A stretch of 64,000 bases of DNA from Cronobacter sakazakii (GCF_000982825.1 NZ_CP011048.1:1-64000), one strand, 5' to 3'; positions 26,001 to 35,624 are shown, numbered from the stretch's first letter. The notes: generated by a model not told the origin, from the sequence alone. A program made the numbers and translations.

Positions 26001-29000
26001 GAGCGCGCGGCCCTGCATCTGGCCCTGGTTGGTCAAGGTGCCGTCAATCTGTGCGGTGACGCCGTTTTGCCCGAGCGCGTTGCCCTCGTTGCGCCACGTC
26101 TGTGCGGCGACCGTGAGCGTGTCGCCCTGTAACAGCCCGGCGTTGCTGAGCGTGTCCTGGTTCAGCGCAAGCGCGCCGCCCGCGAGCACCACCCCGCCCT
26201 GCTGGTTATCGAACTGTTTACCGTGCGCGAGTACATCGCCGGTCGCCTGCAACGTGCCGCTGTTGGTGACGGCGGCGCTGTTGAGATCGAGCGTGCCGGC
26301 CGCCAGGATGCCGGTGTTGGTGAACGCCGGCGTGGTGAGGCGCAGCGCGTCGGTCGCGACCAGTTTGCCGTGGTTATCAGCGTGTTTTGCCAGCGTCAGC
26401 AGCAGCGCCGTGGCGCTAAGCTCGCCGCCGTTGGTCAGCGTATCGCCCTGAAGCGCCAGCGTACCGCCGGTGCGCAACGCGCCCTGGTTGTCGGTGTCAC
26501 CCGCTGTCACGTTCAGCGCGCGATTGTCCTGCACCAGCCCCTGGTTTTGCAGTCGATCTGCGGCGATCGTCACCTGCTCTGCCGCCAGCGTGCCGCCGGA
26601 GTTGAGCGTGCCGGTATTCAGCGTCAGCGTGTTATCCGTCAGCAGGCGGCCGGTATTGTTCAGCGACGCAATATCGCCGCTGAGATTCACCCCGTTGATC
26701 TCGCCGCTGTTTACCAGCGACTGGCCGCGCAATGAGAGGTCGCCGTCGGTGCTGATCAGTCCCTGATTGGTGAGCGTCGGTATAGCAAGATGCAGATCGC
26801 GGGCGCTGTACAGCGTACCGCCGGAGAGGTTATCGAAACTCTCGTAAGCCATATCCAGCGCGCGATGGCTCTGTAGCAGTCCGCCGTTCGTCAGCTGCGC
26901 GCCGCGCAGCGTCAGATCGCTATCGGTGGTGATTTGCCCCTGGTTGTTGAGCGTCGGAATGGCAAGGTTCAGGCTGGCCGGGCTGTAAAGCGTGCCGCCC
27001 GTGAGATTATCGAGGCGATCGGTTGAGAGAGTAAGCGCGCCACTGCCTTTCAGAAGGCCGCGGTTAGTGATTTGTTTACCGCGCAGCGTCAGCGCGTCGC
27101 CGGTCAGCGTGCCGCTGTTATTCAGGAATTCATCGCCCAGAAAGGTCGTCGCGGCCGACTCAGATTTACCGCCGTGGCTCAGACGTTGCGCCGTGACGTT
27201 CAGCGCGCCCTTTGCCGCATGCGTGCCGTCAAGCGTCGCGTCATGGGCGGTAATGGCGAGAGCGCGACCGCTTTGCAGCTGCGCGTCCTGCTGCGTGGTG
27301 ACGGCGTCACCGGTCAGCGTCAGGTTACCTGTCGCGATCGTCTGGCCGTTAAGATCGGCTTTACCGTCCGCATCGAGACGAATATCGCCCTGGCTTGTAG
27401 TGAGCGCTCCCTTACTAGAGGTAACCTGCTGCGCCTGCACATCGAGGCGTTTTATGCCGGAAAGCGTGCCGTTCTGCTCAAGCGCGCCGGTGTCAACCGC
27501 AAGCGTACCGTCCGTAAGGATTTTCCCGTTTGCCCCGTTGCGCAGGCTGTCTGTAAGGTTAAAGGCGGCATCGCCGCGCGCGCTGACGGTGCCCTGTTGA
27601 TCGAGCGTTTTGCCTTTCAGCGTCAGTGCCGACGCGCTCTGCAGCGTTCCGCTGTTGGTCACGGCGTCGCTGTCGACCGTCACGCCGTTGCCCTGCAGCG
27701 TGCCGCGGTTAGTCAGGCGGGTGGTTCGGGTATCAAGACGTCCCGTGGCGGCAATCTGGCCGCTGTTGGTGAGGCTGTCGCCCGCTATCTGCGCGTTGCC
27801 GCCCGCGCTGATTTGCGCCTGGCTTGCGAGCGCGCCGCCGGTGAGTGTGACGTCGCGTTTTGCGTCAAGACGGCTATTGTTATCCAGCGTGACGGTTTTG
27901 CCGTTCAGCGCCTGGCTCTGGCCGCTGGTGAGCGTACTGGCGCTGGCGGAGAGCGTGCCGTCTGCGGAAAGCGTCATGGCGCCGTCGCTTGCAAGCTCTG
28001 CGTGATCCAGCGCCACCTCGCCTCGGCTGTTGACCGCAAGCGTACCGCCGGTTTTATGCTCGCCCGTGAGCGTGACGTTGTCGCCTTTCGCTGTCAGGTT
28101 GCCGATCGCCAGGCTGTTTTTGACCTTCAGTTTGCCGCTGGCGTCGAGCGTGATATCGCCCTGGCGCGCATTGAGGTTGCCAAGGTTAACGCCCACTCCC
28201 TTATCGCCGGACACCAGCCGAATGCGGTTGGCGTACATGCCGCCGAGCGCGCCGGTATCGACCGCCACCACAGGGGCATTGCCTTCACCGGCCATCGCGG
28301 TGCGGCTGCCGTCTGCGTTAACGCGGTTCGCGCCCGCCGTCACGTTCAAATCGCGTGCGTGGATCGCCGCGTTCACTTCGGTGGCGCGGGAGATAATCGA
28401 CAGCGCGTCGCTCTGGCTGGCGTCCAGCCCTTTGCCTTCCACAGTGATGGTGCCGCGGGTGACCTCCAGCGCGGAGAGATTGCCTGCGGCGTCGAGCACT
28501 GGCTTGCCGGTGGTCAGCGTGACGTTCGGCGTGTTGATAAAGCCGCAGCCGTTACAGGTGATGCCATACGGGTTCGCCACTATGACGTTCGCGGCTTTAC
28601 CCGCCACTTCGGTATAGCCGTTGAGCTGCGAACGGCTGCCGCCCGTCACTTCGTTAAGTGATACCGCGCGCTTCCTGGCCCGCTTTCAGGTTCGGGTTGT
28701 TCTGGATAAGCCCACCGAGCTGAGTCTTGTTCAGCTGCCCGGTGGCGTTGTTCAGGATCACGCCCTGCTGGCCGACGTTATAGTCTTTGAACTGGTTATG
28801 GGAGATCCCCGCCGCATTGGGCCTGGCGATGTTCACCACCGGCACGCCGTTGCCTGCTTTATCCATCGACGTGGCGCCTGTGGGCGTCATGGCCGCCGCA
28901 AAAGCCGGGGCCAACGGCTGCCAGACCAGCAGAGAGATAATGAGGTAGCTCAGCAGACGAGCGGAAAAACGCACGGGCGGTTGACGGGTATCCATGACCT

Positions 29001-29008
29001 GAAGCCTC

Positions 29009-30673
29009 TTAAAGCGTGATTGCGATGCGGTAGTTAACGGTGAAATGGTCCGGCCCCAGCCAGTCCGGGTACTGTAATGGCGTGCCAACGGTGAGCTGAC
29101 TGCCGAACCAGCGCCCTGCGCTGCCCAGCCCGACGGCGGCGCCCCAGAGCGTGCCGGAGGCATAGCGGTCGAGTTTATCTCTGGCGAGCCAGCCGCCATC
29201 CAGCGCCGCCGTGGCGCTGATCTGGCCGAGCACCGGCAGCGTGACGAGCGTGTAGTTGAGTTCATTACGCCAGTAGCCGCCGTTATCACCGGACAGATAT
29301 TGTTCTTTAAAGCCGCGGACCGAGCTTTCGCCGCCGAGCGTCAGGCGTTCAGCGCCATAGAGACGATCCGGCGACCACTGGCCATAAGCGCTGGAAAGCC
29401 ACCACAAATCCTGTAAAAGCGGCCGCTGCAAGCTGGCGCTGAGGCTCCATTTACGAAACTGCGCTTTTGGTTCGTCGCCGGTTTTGGTTTCATCGGTTTC
29501 GCTGTCGAACCAGGGCATGCCGCGGCTAAAGGCCGGGTTGAAGGTCGCCACGCCGCCGCCGGTTTTCTGGGTGTGGTTAACGCCAAGCGTCAGGCTGGAG
29601 AGCTTGCGGCTGCTGGTGGCAAGCAGGGCATTATTAAGCCAGTTGTGGCTTTCGCGGCGCGTCACCCCCGCGGTGAGCGCGCTTTTGATATCGCCGTTGC
29701 GGAACACCACGCGGGAAAGATTAAGGCGGTGCGTTTCACTGTCGCCGGTAGAGATCCATGCGAATCCCTGGTTATCAAGCGTCGAGCGGTAGTCGCTCCA
29801 GCTATAGTCGTAATCCAGCAGGCTGTAGCCCCACGGGATACTGACGCCCGCCTGCAGGCTACGCGCGTTGTACGCGGTGGCGAAATCGCTGCTGCGCCCG
29901 CCGCTGACAAACCACTGATCGGCAAGCCCGAACAGGTTGTTACCGGTGAGCGAACCATTGAGCTGGCCGGTGCCGGTACTCTTCTGGCCGCTGTTATCGA
30001 AACTCACCGTAGCGCGTAACGGAAACTCTGGCGTGGCGGTGAGATTAACCACCGACCAGCCGGGCGTGTTATCCGGCAGAATATCGATTTGTACCGGAGT
30101 GGCGCGCAGGCGGTTGATCTGCTCCATCCCCTGCTCAATATCGCGCAGGTTCAGGATCTTTTCTTCAAGCCCAGGAAACGCCATTTTCAGCATCAGCGGC
30201 GTTTTATTTTCGAGGCGGATCTGACGCAGCTTTCCTTCCAGCACGACAATCTGTAATTCGCCCTGCGAGAGATCCTGCTCGGTGAGAAACGCGCGGCTGG
30301 TGATATAACCGCGGCTGAGATACCAGTCCGATACGCTATTAACCAGCTGCGTGATGCGCGGCATATCGAGGCACTGATTGAGCCAGGGGTGCGATAATTT
30401 CGCCTGCTCACGCGCACTTAACAGCGTGGCGCCGGAATAAGTAATGGCACGAATGGTAAAACACGGGCCGGATGACGGCGCAGGTATCACAGGCGTTTCA
30501 GCGCGGGGCAGCGGCGTACTGCGTTGCAACTCTTCACGCTGCTGCTGGCCCTGTAATAAAAGTTCTTCCTGTTGCTGACGGATGGCATCGCGATCGGCAG
30601 GAGAAAGGGGGGCTGCAAAGGCAGAAGGAAATATCAGCGCCAGTAAGAATCCATAATAAACGCGAGCAGTCAT
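29009..30673 (-). CDS. cdiB: CdiB/TpsB outer-membrane transporter of two-partner secretion
   Basis: This 554-residue Omp85-family protein secretes CdiA across the outer membrane. It begins with a signal peptide (FLLALIFPSAFAA), then a glutamine-rich plug-helix/linker (QQQEELLLQGQQQ), two POTRA domains (about 70-200, with FTIRAITYSGATLL and QIVVLEGKLRQI), and a 16-strand barrel. The barrel contains the lid-lock SSVRGFKEQYLSGD (VRGF near residue 450), needed for secretion. Length is typical. It lies directly upstream of cdiA in the same direction, forming a cdiB-cdiA-cdiI operon, the enterobacterial class order. It is intact, unlike cdiA. Confidence 0.93.
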   Translation of the reverse strand: MTARVYYGFLLALIFPSAFAAPLSPADRDAIRQQQEELLLQGQQQREELQRSTPLPRAETPVIPAPSSGPCFTIRAITYSGATLLSAREQAKLSHPWLNQCLDMPRITQLVNSVSDWYLSRGYITSRAFLTEQDLSQGELQIVVLEGKLRQIRLENKTPLMLKMAFPGLEEKILNLRDIEQGMEQINRLRATPVQIDILPDNTPGWSVVNLTATPEFPLRATVSFDNSGQKSTGTGQLNGSLTGNNLFGLADQWFVSGGRSSDFATAYNARSLQAGVSIPWGYSLLDYDYSWSDYRSTLDNQGFAWISTGDSETHRLNLSRVVFRNGDIKSALTAGVTRRESHNWLNNALLATSSRKLSSLTLGVNHTQKTGGGVATFNPAFSRGMPWFDSETDETKTGDEPKAQFRKWSLSASLQRPLLQDLWWLSSAYGQWSPDRLYGAERLTLGGESSVRGFKEQYLSGDNGGYWRNELNYTLVTLPVLGQISATAALDGGWLARDKLDRYASGTLWGAAVGLGSAGRWFGSQLTVGTPLQYPDWLGPDHFTVNYRIAITL

Positions 30674-31182
30674 CCGGGTGACCTGTAAAATTAATCAGTT
30701 AGCGCCATAACACGATGTTATTTCGCGAATGGTTTTAAGGTTTTTCCTATAGTAATAGTTAATTACATTTCTTCACAAAGATATATTCTTTGCAGGGTGT
30801 TCACTAATTTGGATAAAGGAAAAATAAGCGCAGGCCCGGCGCGAAACCAGATAATACTGGCAGAGGAAACCACAATGAGTTTCGTTTAAAAAAAGGAATG
30901 ATGCTGAAATGGACTTTAAATGCGGTTTACAGAGGGGCGTCTTAGGTGAGCAAAGCGAGTACGCATGAGCGAGGTATAACACTAAGCATAAAAAGGCACT
31001 CTTTCGTACCGTGAACGCGAACATTACCCTCTTTGATATCACGAATAGGAAAGTATTCCCCTTTCGCCATACGTATATAACGTTAACCCACTGTTTTTAT
31101 AGTGTTTCGACCAGCAATTTCATGCTGAAATCGCCAGATCGTTAAGGATGATTAAAAGATCCTGCGAAGGCATTAACAGGAT
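30674..31182. other. Intergenic region upstream of cdiB
   Basis: About 500 bp, AT-rich near cdiB, must hold the leftward cdiB promoter. I see no reliable gene, hairpin or known operator in it. It ends where the replicon iterons begin. Confidence 0.5.
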
Positions 31183-31312
31183 ATCCACTATGGGGAGCAG
31201 AGAAGAGATAAACATCCACTAAAGAGAGTAACATCCACTATGGAGAGCATAATCCACTGTAGCGAGTGGTATAGCACAAATGCCTCATCCCGTACTCACT
31301 ACAGTGGATATT
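31183..31312. repeat. RepFIB iterons, repB-proximal (3') cluster of five
   Basis: Five copies of a sequence near AACATCCACTATGGAGAGTA: 31183-31200, 31211-31231, 31230-31250 and 31251-31269 in one orientation and 31293-31312 inverted, the last abutting the repB stop. They are the RepB binding repeats of RepFIB replicons and control replication and copy number. Confidence 0.85.
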
Positions 31313-32367
31313 CAGATCTGGCCTTTACGGATTTTTTCCAGCAGCGCCAGTTCTTCTTTGGTCAGCATTACCATCTCGCCCTGCTCCTCCGGTACAGCGC
31401 TGTTTTCTACCGGCAACTCGTCACCGGCAGGCAGCGCGCCTGGCAGGCTTTGTGGGCGAAGTTTTGGCCTTCTGTAGTGGATATGAAAGTAGACTACCCG
31501 CCCGCGCTTGATCTCGGTGTAATCGAGATAGCCAATCTCCTTGAGCTGCTCCATCGCCTTACGCACGGTGGAGTTCTGCGTGATGGTGCGGGAGGTGAGA
31601 TTCAGGCGCGCGCGTAGGCGTGCAAGCGAGACCGGCGCCGGGTTAGGCGGCAGGCTCTCAATAAACGTATACAGCGCCTGAGCGGATTCCTTACGCGAAA
31701 GCTCATTTATGGCCCGCAGCTGCAGCAGAACTTTTTTATCGAACTGGTACAGCTCAAAGATTTTCGGATCGGCCTGCAGCGTCACTTCATCCTTTTTGGC
31801 ACTGTACTTGGCGGACTGCACCAGGTGCGTGACGTAATACTCCCCTTCTTTATTGCTGAAGGAGATGGTATTAGTGGCGATACGGGTCAGCGAGGCATCA
31901 AGACGTTTACGCAGCTTTGCCGACGAACGCGCCGAAGGAATACCGCACAACTTCACGAACTCCACAAACGGCAGCGTCACGCTGTCGCCAAGCACGTTGT
32001 ATTTGGCGAAAGCATGGATGATCCCGACCCAGGTTTTGAAGTCGTTATCCATGTCCAGGCGGGCACCGGTGATTTTGATATTCTCGTAGCCTTCAGATTT
32101 AACGAGCGAGAGCTGTTTCAGCTCTTCTGTCACATCCATCGAGGACATCTGCCCTTTACGGCCACGGGCGGTGGATTTCAGCGTCGGGACAAACAGGCCA
32201 AGGCGCATGAGCGCGACCGGCTGTACCGTGTTGTTACGGTTCGGCATCAGCGTGACCACTTCGCCGGTTTTACGATCCAGTTCACTGAAGGCATCGTTGA
32301 TATTGATGTTCTCTTCATCAGCCACGTGCGGGGTCTCCTGTCCTGAATACCGGTGCTTACTCACCAT
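31312..32367 (-). CDS. repB: RepFIB-type replication initiator RepB
   Basis: This iteron-binding plasmid initiator of 351 residues (from the ATG at 32367) is close to RepB of IncFIB plasmids. Diagnostic segments include NNTVQPVALMRLGLFVPTLK, GARLDMDNDFKTWVGIIHAF, LPFVEFVKLCGIPS, QADPKIFELYQFDKKVLLQL, RKESAQALYTFIESLP and MEQLKEIGYLDYTEIKRGR. It folds as two winged-helix domains that bind iterons as monomers and self-associate for autoregulation. The ATG at 32367 lies inside an iteron (32357-32377), so RepB binding would cover its own start region. The weak GAAG upstream is the only ribosome site. It sits between iteron clusters as in other RepFIB replicons. Confidence 0.95.
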   Translation of the reverse strand: MVSKHRYSGQETPHVADEENININDAFSELDRKTGEVVTLMPNRNNTVQPVALMRLGLFVPTLKSTARGRKGQMSSMDVTEELKQLSLVKSEGYENIKITGARLDMDNDFKTWVGIIHAFAKYNVLGDSVTLPFVEFVKLCGIPSARSSAKLRKRLDASLTRIATNTISFSNKEGEYYVTHLVQSAKYSAKKDEVTLQADPKIFELYQFDKKVLLQLRAINELSRKESAQALYTFIESLPPNPAPVSLARLRARLNLTSRTITQNSTVRKAMEQLKEIGYLDYTEIKRGRVVYFHIHYRRPKLRPQSLPGALPAGDELPVENSAVPEEQGEMVMLTKEELALLEKIRKGQI

Positions 32368-32550
32368 AGTGGTTATTATCTTCGCCAGTGAGAGTATCAC
32401 TCACCATAGTGGATATGTCACATGCTTATCCGCGCTGTTTACTCTCCACAGTGGATGTTTACTCACTACAGTGGTTATTTACTCTCTGTAGTGGTTGTTT
32501 TAGTTGATGGCGTGACAGGATCCAGTCATTCACTCGCTATAGTGGATAGC
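32357..32550. repeat. RepFIB iterons, cluster of six at the repB 5' end
   Basis: Six repeats of the form CTCNCYAYAGTGGWTATT lie at about 32357-32377, 32393-32416, 32439-32458, 32459-32479, 32480-32499 and 32529-32549, all in the same orientation. They cover the repB promoter and start codon and are the expected site of RepB autorepression. Confidence 0.85.
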
Positions 32551-32727
32551 CCGAACGCATACAGGAACCTGTCAGTCTGTTACAGTCACCCGCAGCCAGA
32601 CATAAAAGACGTACTGACGCTGTGAATAAACATGTTGATGCGCAGAAGTAACTTGACAAGAAGAAGGTGAAACCCTTTTTAATACAGCCAGTTATAAAGA
32701 GAGGGCCGTTATGGAAAAGTCCTGCGT

Positions 32728-32833
32728 TTTACTCGCTACAGTGGATGCCAGGCACTCTCTTCAGCCGTTACTCTCCTCGCTACAGTGGTTATCCGGCTCG
32801 CTTCAGTGGATGTTCTGCTCGCTATAGTGGTTA
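32728..32833. repeat. RepFIB iterons, distal cluster of four
   Basis: Four further iterons (about 32728-32748, 32772-32792, 32794-32813, 32815-32833) in the same orientation as the 32357-32550 cluster. They end just before the Dam-site-rich segment and probably form part of the origin proper. Confidence 0.8.
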
Positions 32834-32875
32834 GAAACTGCCGCAACCGTCTGATCGTATTAAGAAATTCAGAAA

Positions 32876-32942
32876 AGGGATCTTTAAGGATCATATAAGG
32901 GATCTTATCTGGATCGAAAACTTAGATCTGGCCTGTGGATAA
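32876..32942. promoter_or_regulatory. Putative origin unwinding region: five GATC sites and a DnaA box
   Basis: Five GATC Dam sites lie within 50 bp (32879, 32889, 32901, 32912, 32925), each within an AGGGATCTT-like repeat in AT-rich DNA. They are followed by TGTGGATAA (32934-32942), an exact consensus DnaA box on the complementary strand. Dam-site repeats next to DnaA boxes and iterons are the layout of the P1-type plasmid origin. The function is inferred from that layout. Confidence 0.6.
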
Positions 32943-32998
32943 AATCAGGTCATATGCATCCCACGCCCCATTTAACCTCCGCTCTTTTGCGCTTCCTC

Positions 32999-33027
32999 AA
33001 ACGAACGGCTGACGCACGTTCGTTTTT
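32999..33027 (+). repeat. Inverted repeat between origin and parA
   Basis: A 9-bp stem (AAACGAACG 32999-33007 with CGTTCGTTT 33017-33025) is followed by T residues to 33027. It may insulate parAB from transcription out of the origin, or be an operator. Nothing else recognisable lies in 32943-33176 except the expected par promoter. Confidence 0.45.
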
Positions 33028-33176
33028 GCGGTGAGCGCTGCTGATTCTGGCACTAACCTCTTATGACGTCAGCGATTTGAACACGCGCACACAAGTACAA
33101 CATTTATGTTTACCACCTGGCTTTTATGCTGTATTTTCGTTTAAATTAATAAATCCTGCATACAGTGAGTGTTGTG

Positions 33177-34373
33177 ATGGATAATGAGCAGCAGTTAACG
33201 AAAGTTGCCGAACGTTCAGAAAGAATGCTTCTCGGGCTGACCGAGCAGATCCAGCATCAGAAAGATGAGCTTCAGGAAAACACCTTCTATCAGGTCTACG
33301 CCAAAGCGGCACTGGCCAAACTTCCGCGACTGACCCGCGCCAGCGTTGATTATGCCGTCAGTGAAATGGAAGCGAACGGATACGTCTTTGATAAACGCGC
33401 GGCGGGCTCTTCCACCAAGTATGCGATGTCCGTTCAGAATATTATCGATCTCTACCATCACCGTGGCGTGCCTAAATACCGCGACCGCCATGATGAAGCG
33501 TTCACCATTTTTGTTGGTAATCTGAAAGGCGGCGTCTCCAAAACGGTTTCTACGGTTTCCCTTGCCCATGCGCTGCGTGTGCATCCTCACCTGCTGTTTG
33601 AAGATCTGCGCATTCTGGTGATTGATCTCGATCCGCAGTCTTCCGCCACCATGTTCCTTAATCACACCCGCGCCGTGGGAACGGTCGATACCACCAGCGC
33701 GCAGGCCATGCTGCAGAATGTGTCTCGCGAAGAGTTGCTGGAAGAATTCATTGTGCCGTCGATTGTGCCGGGCGTGGACGTAATGCCGGCTTCTATTGAA
33801 GACGCCTTTATCGCCTCGCGCTGGGAAGAGCTCTGTGCGGAGCATCTGCCGGGCACCAGTATTTATGGTGTCCTGCGCCAGAACATCATCGATAAGATTG
33901 CCAGAGACTACGATTTTATTTTTGTCGACAGCGGCCCGCATCTGGATGCATTCCTGATGAACGCGATTGCGGCCTCGGACGTTCTTTTCACGCCAGTGCC
34001 GCCAGCGCAGGTGGATTTCCACTCGACGCTCAAATACCTGACGCGTCTGCCGGAGCTCATCGCGCTGATCGAAGAGTCCGGCTGCCGTGTCAGACTGCAG
34101 AAAAACATCGGCTTTATGTCGAAGCTGCTCAACAAGGCAGATCACAAGCTCTGTCACAGCCTCGCCAAAGAGATTTTCGGCGGCGATATGCTGGATGTCG
34201 CTCTGCCCCGCCTGGACGGCTTTGAGCGCTGCGGAGAGTCATTTGATACGGTGATTTCCGCAAACCCCGCCACTTACATCGGCAGCAGCGAGGCGCTGAA
34301 AAATGCGCGTGCCGCCGCTGAAGATTTCGCCAAAGCGGTTTTTGACCGCATTGAATTTATTCGTATGAGCTGA
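33177..34373 (+). CDS. parA: Plasmid partition ATPase ParA (P1 type Ia)
   Basis: This 398-residue ATPase drives plasmid segregation and represses the par operon. It is plainly a P1/P7 ParA relative: FYQVYAKAALAKLPRLTRA and GYVFDKRAAGSSTKYAMS form the N-terminal helix-turn-helix region. The deviant Walker A is in NLKGGVSKTVSTVSLAHAL, the Walker B region is ILVIDLDPQSSATMFL, and DFIFVDSGPHLDAFL follows. The long N-terminal DNA-binding extension is the type Ia hallmark. The ATG at 33177 gives the same N-terminal length as P1 ParA; an in-frame GTG at 33165 is an alternative. ParB starts 7 bp after the stop. Confidence 0.96.
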   Translation: MDNEQQLTKVAERSERMLLGLTEQIQHQKDELQENTFYQVYAKAALAKLPRLTRASVDYAVSEMEANGYVFDKRAAGSSTKYAMSVQNIIDLYHHRGVPKYRDRHDEAFTIFVGNLKGGVSKTVSTVSLAHALRVHPHLLFEDLRILVIDLDPQSSATMFLNHTRAVGTVDTTSAQAMLQNVSREELLEEFIVPSIVPGVDVMPASIEDAFIASRWEELCAEHLPGTSIYGVLRQNIIDKIARDYDFIFVDSGPHLDAFLMNAIAASDVLFTPVPPAQVDFHSTLKYLTRLPELIALIEESGCRVRLQKNIGFMSKLLNKADHKLCHSLAKEIFGGDMLDVALPRLDGFERCGESFDTVISANPATYIGSSEALKNARAAAEDFAKAVFDRIEFIRMS

Positions 34374-34380
34374 GAATACT

Positions 34381-35349
34381 ATGAGCACAAAAAGAGTCAC
34401 GATTGGCCGTACACTCACCCATTCCCCGTTTAAAGAGAGCACGGACGCTGAAACTTTCACGTCAGTATTTGTACTCAGTTCCGGGCGTAAAGCCACCTTC
34501 CGGCTGGAAAGCGTCGCGCCTGCGGATGTGGCGGAAAAAACCTTCGTTCGTCAGGAAACCAACGGGCGCGAGCAGTCAGCGCTGACGCCGGAATCGCTGC
34601 GCGATATCACCCGCACCCTAAAATTCCAGCAGTTCTTCCCGGCGATTGGCGTGAAAGCGGGTGACCGTATTGAAATTCTGGACGGCTCCCGCCGTCGTGC
34701 TGCGGCACTCATCTGTCATACTGGTCTGACTGTACTGGTGACGGAAGCGGCGCTGACGTCAGAAGAGGCGCGCAAGCTCGCCAAAGATATCCAGACGGCA
34801 AAAGAGCACAACATCCGTGAAATCGGATTGCGGCTGATGGCGCTGAAAAACGCAGGTCTCAGTCAGAAAGAGATAGCCGAGCAGGAAGGGCTGTCGCAGG
34901 CAAAAGTCACCCGTGCGTTGCAGGCGGCGTCGGTCTCTGCTGAACTGCTGGCCTTCTTCCCGGTGCAGTCCGAGCTGACATTCAGCGACTATAAAACGCT
35001 GAGCGCTGTCGAAGAAACGCTGCTGAAAAATGACATCGCACTGAAAACACTGACCGATTCCATTGCCAGTGAAGTGGATATCGTGCTGTCAGACACCGAT
35101 CTGGCGGAAGATGAAGTGAAGAACCGCATCATGCGCATTATCGCGCGTGAAGGGGAGCTGCTCACGTCACCGGGCCCGAAAGACAAAGCGGTTATTTCCC
35201 CGCTCTGGCGTTTCTCTGATAAAGACCGTTTCGCCCGTAAGCGCACTAAAGGACGACTCTTCAGCTACGAATTCAACCGCCTGTCGCGTGACGTACAGGA
35301 TGAACTCGACCAGGCCATTGAAAGCGTTCTGAAGAAGCATCTCTCCTGA
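34381..35349 (+). CDS. parB: Plasmid partition protein ParB (P1 type)
   Basis: This 322-residue centromere-binding protein loads on parS and recruits ParA. It begins TKRVTIGRTLTHSPFKEST like P1 ParB, then has the ParB/CTPase core (FQQFFPAIGVKAGDRIEILDGSRRRAAAL, with the GSRRRAA box), a central helix-turn-helix (GLSQKEIAEQEGLSQAKVTRALQAA) that binds the A boxes, and a C-terminal dimer domain ending FNRLSRDVQDELDQAIES that binds the B boxes. It is co-transcribed with parA, and its target parS sites follow directly. Confidence 0.96.
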   Translation: MSTKRVTIGRTLTHSPFKESTDAETFTSVFVLSSGRKATFRLESVAPADVAEKTFVRQETNGREQSALTPESLRDITRTLKFQQFFPAIGVKAGDRIEILDGSRRRAAALICHTGLTVLVTEAALTSEEARKLAKDIQTAKEHNIREIGLRLMALKNAGLSQKEIAEQEGLSQAKVTRALQAASVSAELLAFFPVQSELTFSDYKTLSAVEETLLKNDIALKTLTDSIASEVDIVLSDTDLAEDEVKNRIMRIIAREGELLTSPGPKDKAVISPLWRFSDKDRFARKRTKGRLFSYEFNRLSRDVQDELDQAIESVLKKHLS

Positions 35350-35362
35350 GCGGGATGTGCAC

Positions 35363-35436
35363 TCGCCATGGTGATTTCACCGTTAACTCCCTGAAATACC
35401 GTTTTTTCCTGAACGGATTTCACGGTGAAATCGCCA
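35363..35436. promoter_or_regulatory. parS: parS partition site 1
   Basis: It contains a B box TCGCCA (35363-35368), an A box ATTTCAC (35374-35380), an AT-containing spacer where P1 has its IHF site, the palindromic A boxes ATTTCACGGTGAAAT (35417-35431) and a second B box TCGCCA (35431-35436). This is the P1 parS architecture just downstream of parB. Confidence 0.85.
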
Positions 35437-35488
35437 CTATTCGCCTCGCCTTTCTTTATTCCACAGCATCGCCTATGACTTGTTCGCC

Positions 35489-35510
35489 TGCTCTCTACAG
35501 TGGATGTTTT
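35489..35510. repeat. Isolated iteron between the two parS sites
   Basis: A single RepB-type repeat (CTCTCTACAGTGGATGTTTT core) lies between parS1 and parS2, in the same orientation as the cluster upstream of repB. Another degenerate copy, AATAACCACTACGGTGAGC, lies at 35771-35790. Confidence 0.65.
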
Positions 35511-35538
35511 ACCGTCTGCTGCTGGCGCGCGTACTGAA

Positions 35539-35624
35539 ATTTCACGCATTTCGCCACGCTGATTATGAGATTAAGCGTTTGATTTTAAATGTTATTTATG
35601 AGTTATTTCACGGTGAAATCGCCA
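35539..35624. promoter_or_regulatory. parS: parS partition site 2
   Basis: This is a second P1-like centromere, with A box ATTTCAC (35539-35545), B box TCGCCA (35551-35556), an AT-rich spacer that could bind IHF, ATTTCACGGTGAAAT (35605-35619) and B box TCGCCA (35619-35624). The left arm has A and B boxes in a different order from site 1. The remaining DNA to 35836 has no gene. Confidence 0.75.

Larger units (their letters stand above)
17092..28995 (-). pseudogene. cdiA: CdiA/FHA-type contact-dependent inhibition exoprotein, interrupted by two frameshifts
   Basis: This is a giant two-partner-secretion exoprotein of about 3,960 codons if read through. It starts at 28995, 13 bp after the cdiB stop region. 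In order it shows a signal peptide (LLSYLIISLLVWQPLAPAFAAA), the TPS secretion domain with the NPNL and NPYGITCNGCGF motifs, long 20-residue filamentous haemagglutinin repeats, a less repetitive central segment (about 22400-23060), a second repeat block, a VENN motif (17983-17994) and a C-terminal EndoU-type toxin. Two frameshifts break it: one extra base in a CGCGCGG run near 28660, which stops translation at 28654 after 113 residues, and an extra CG dinucleotide at about 25047-25050. Unless these are sequencing errors or are bypassed, no full-length protein is made. The rest is open, which suggests recent inactivation. Confidence 0.85.

Noticed and set aside
18682..28661. Several 200-500-codon plus-strand frames opposite cdiA
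   Set aside because: They mirror the repetitive FHA repeats; the real coding frame carries the TPS, VENN and EndoU motifs on the minus strand.
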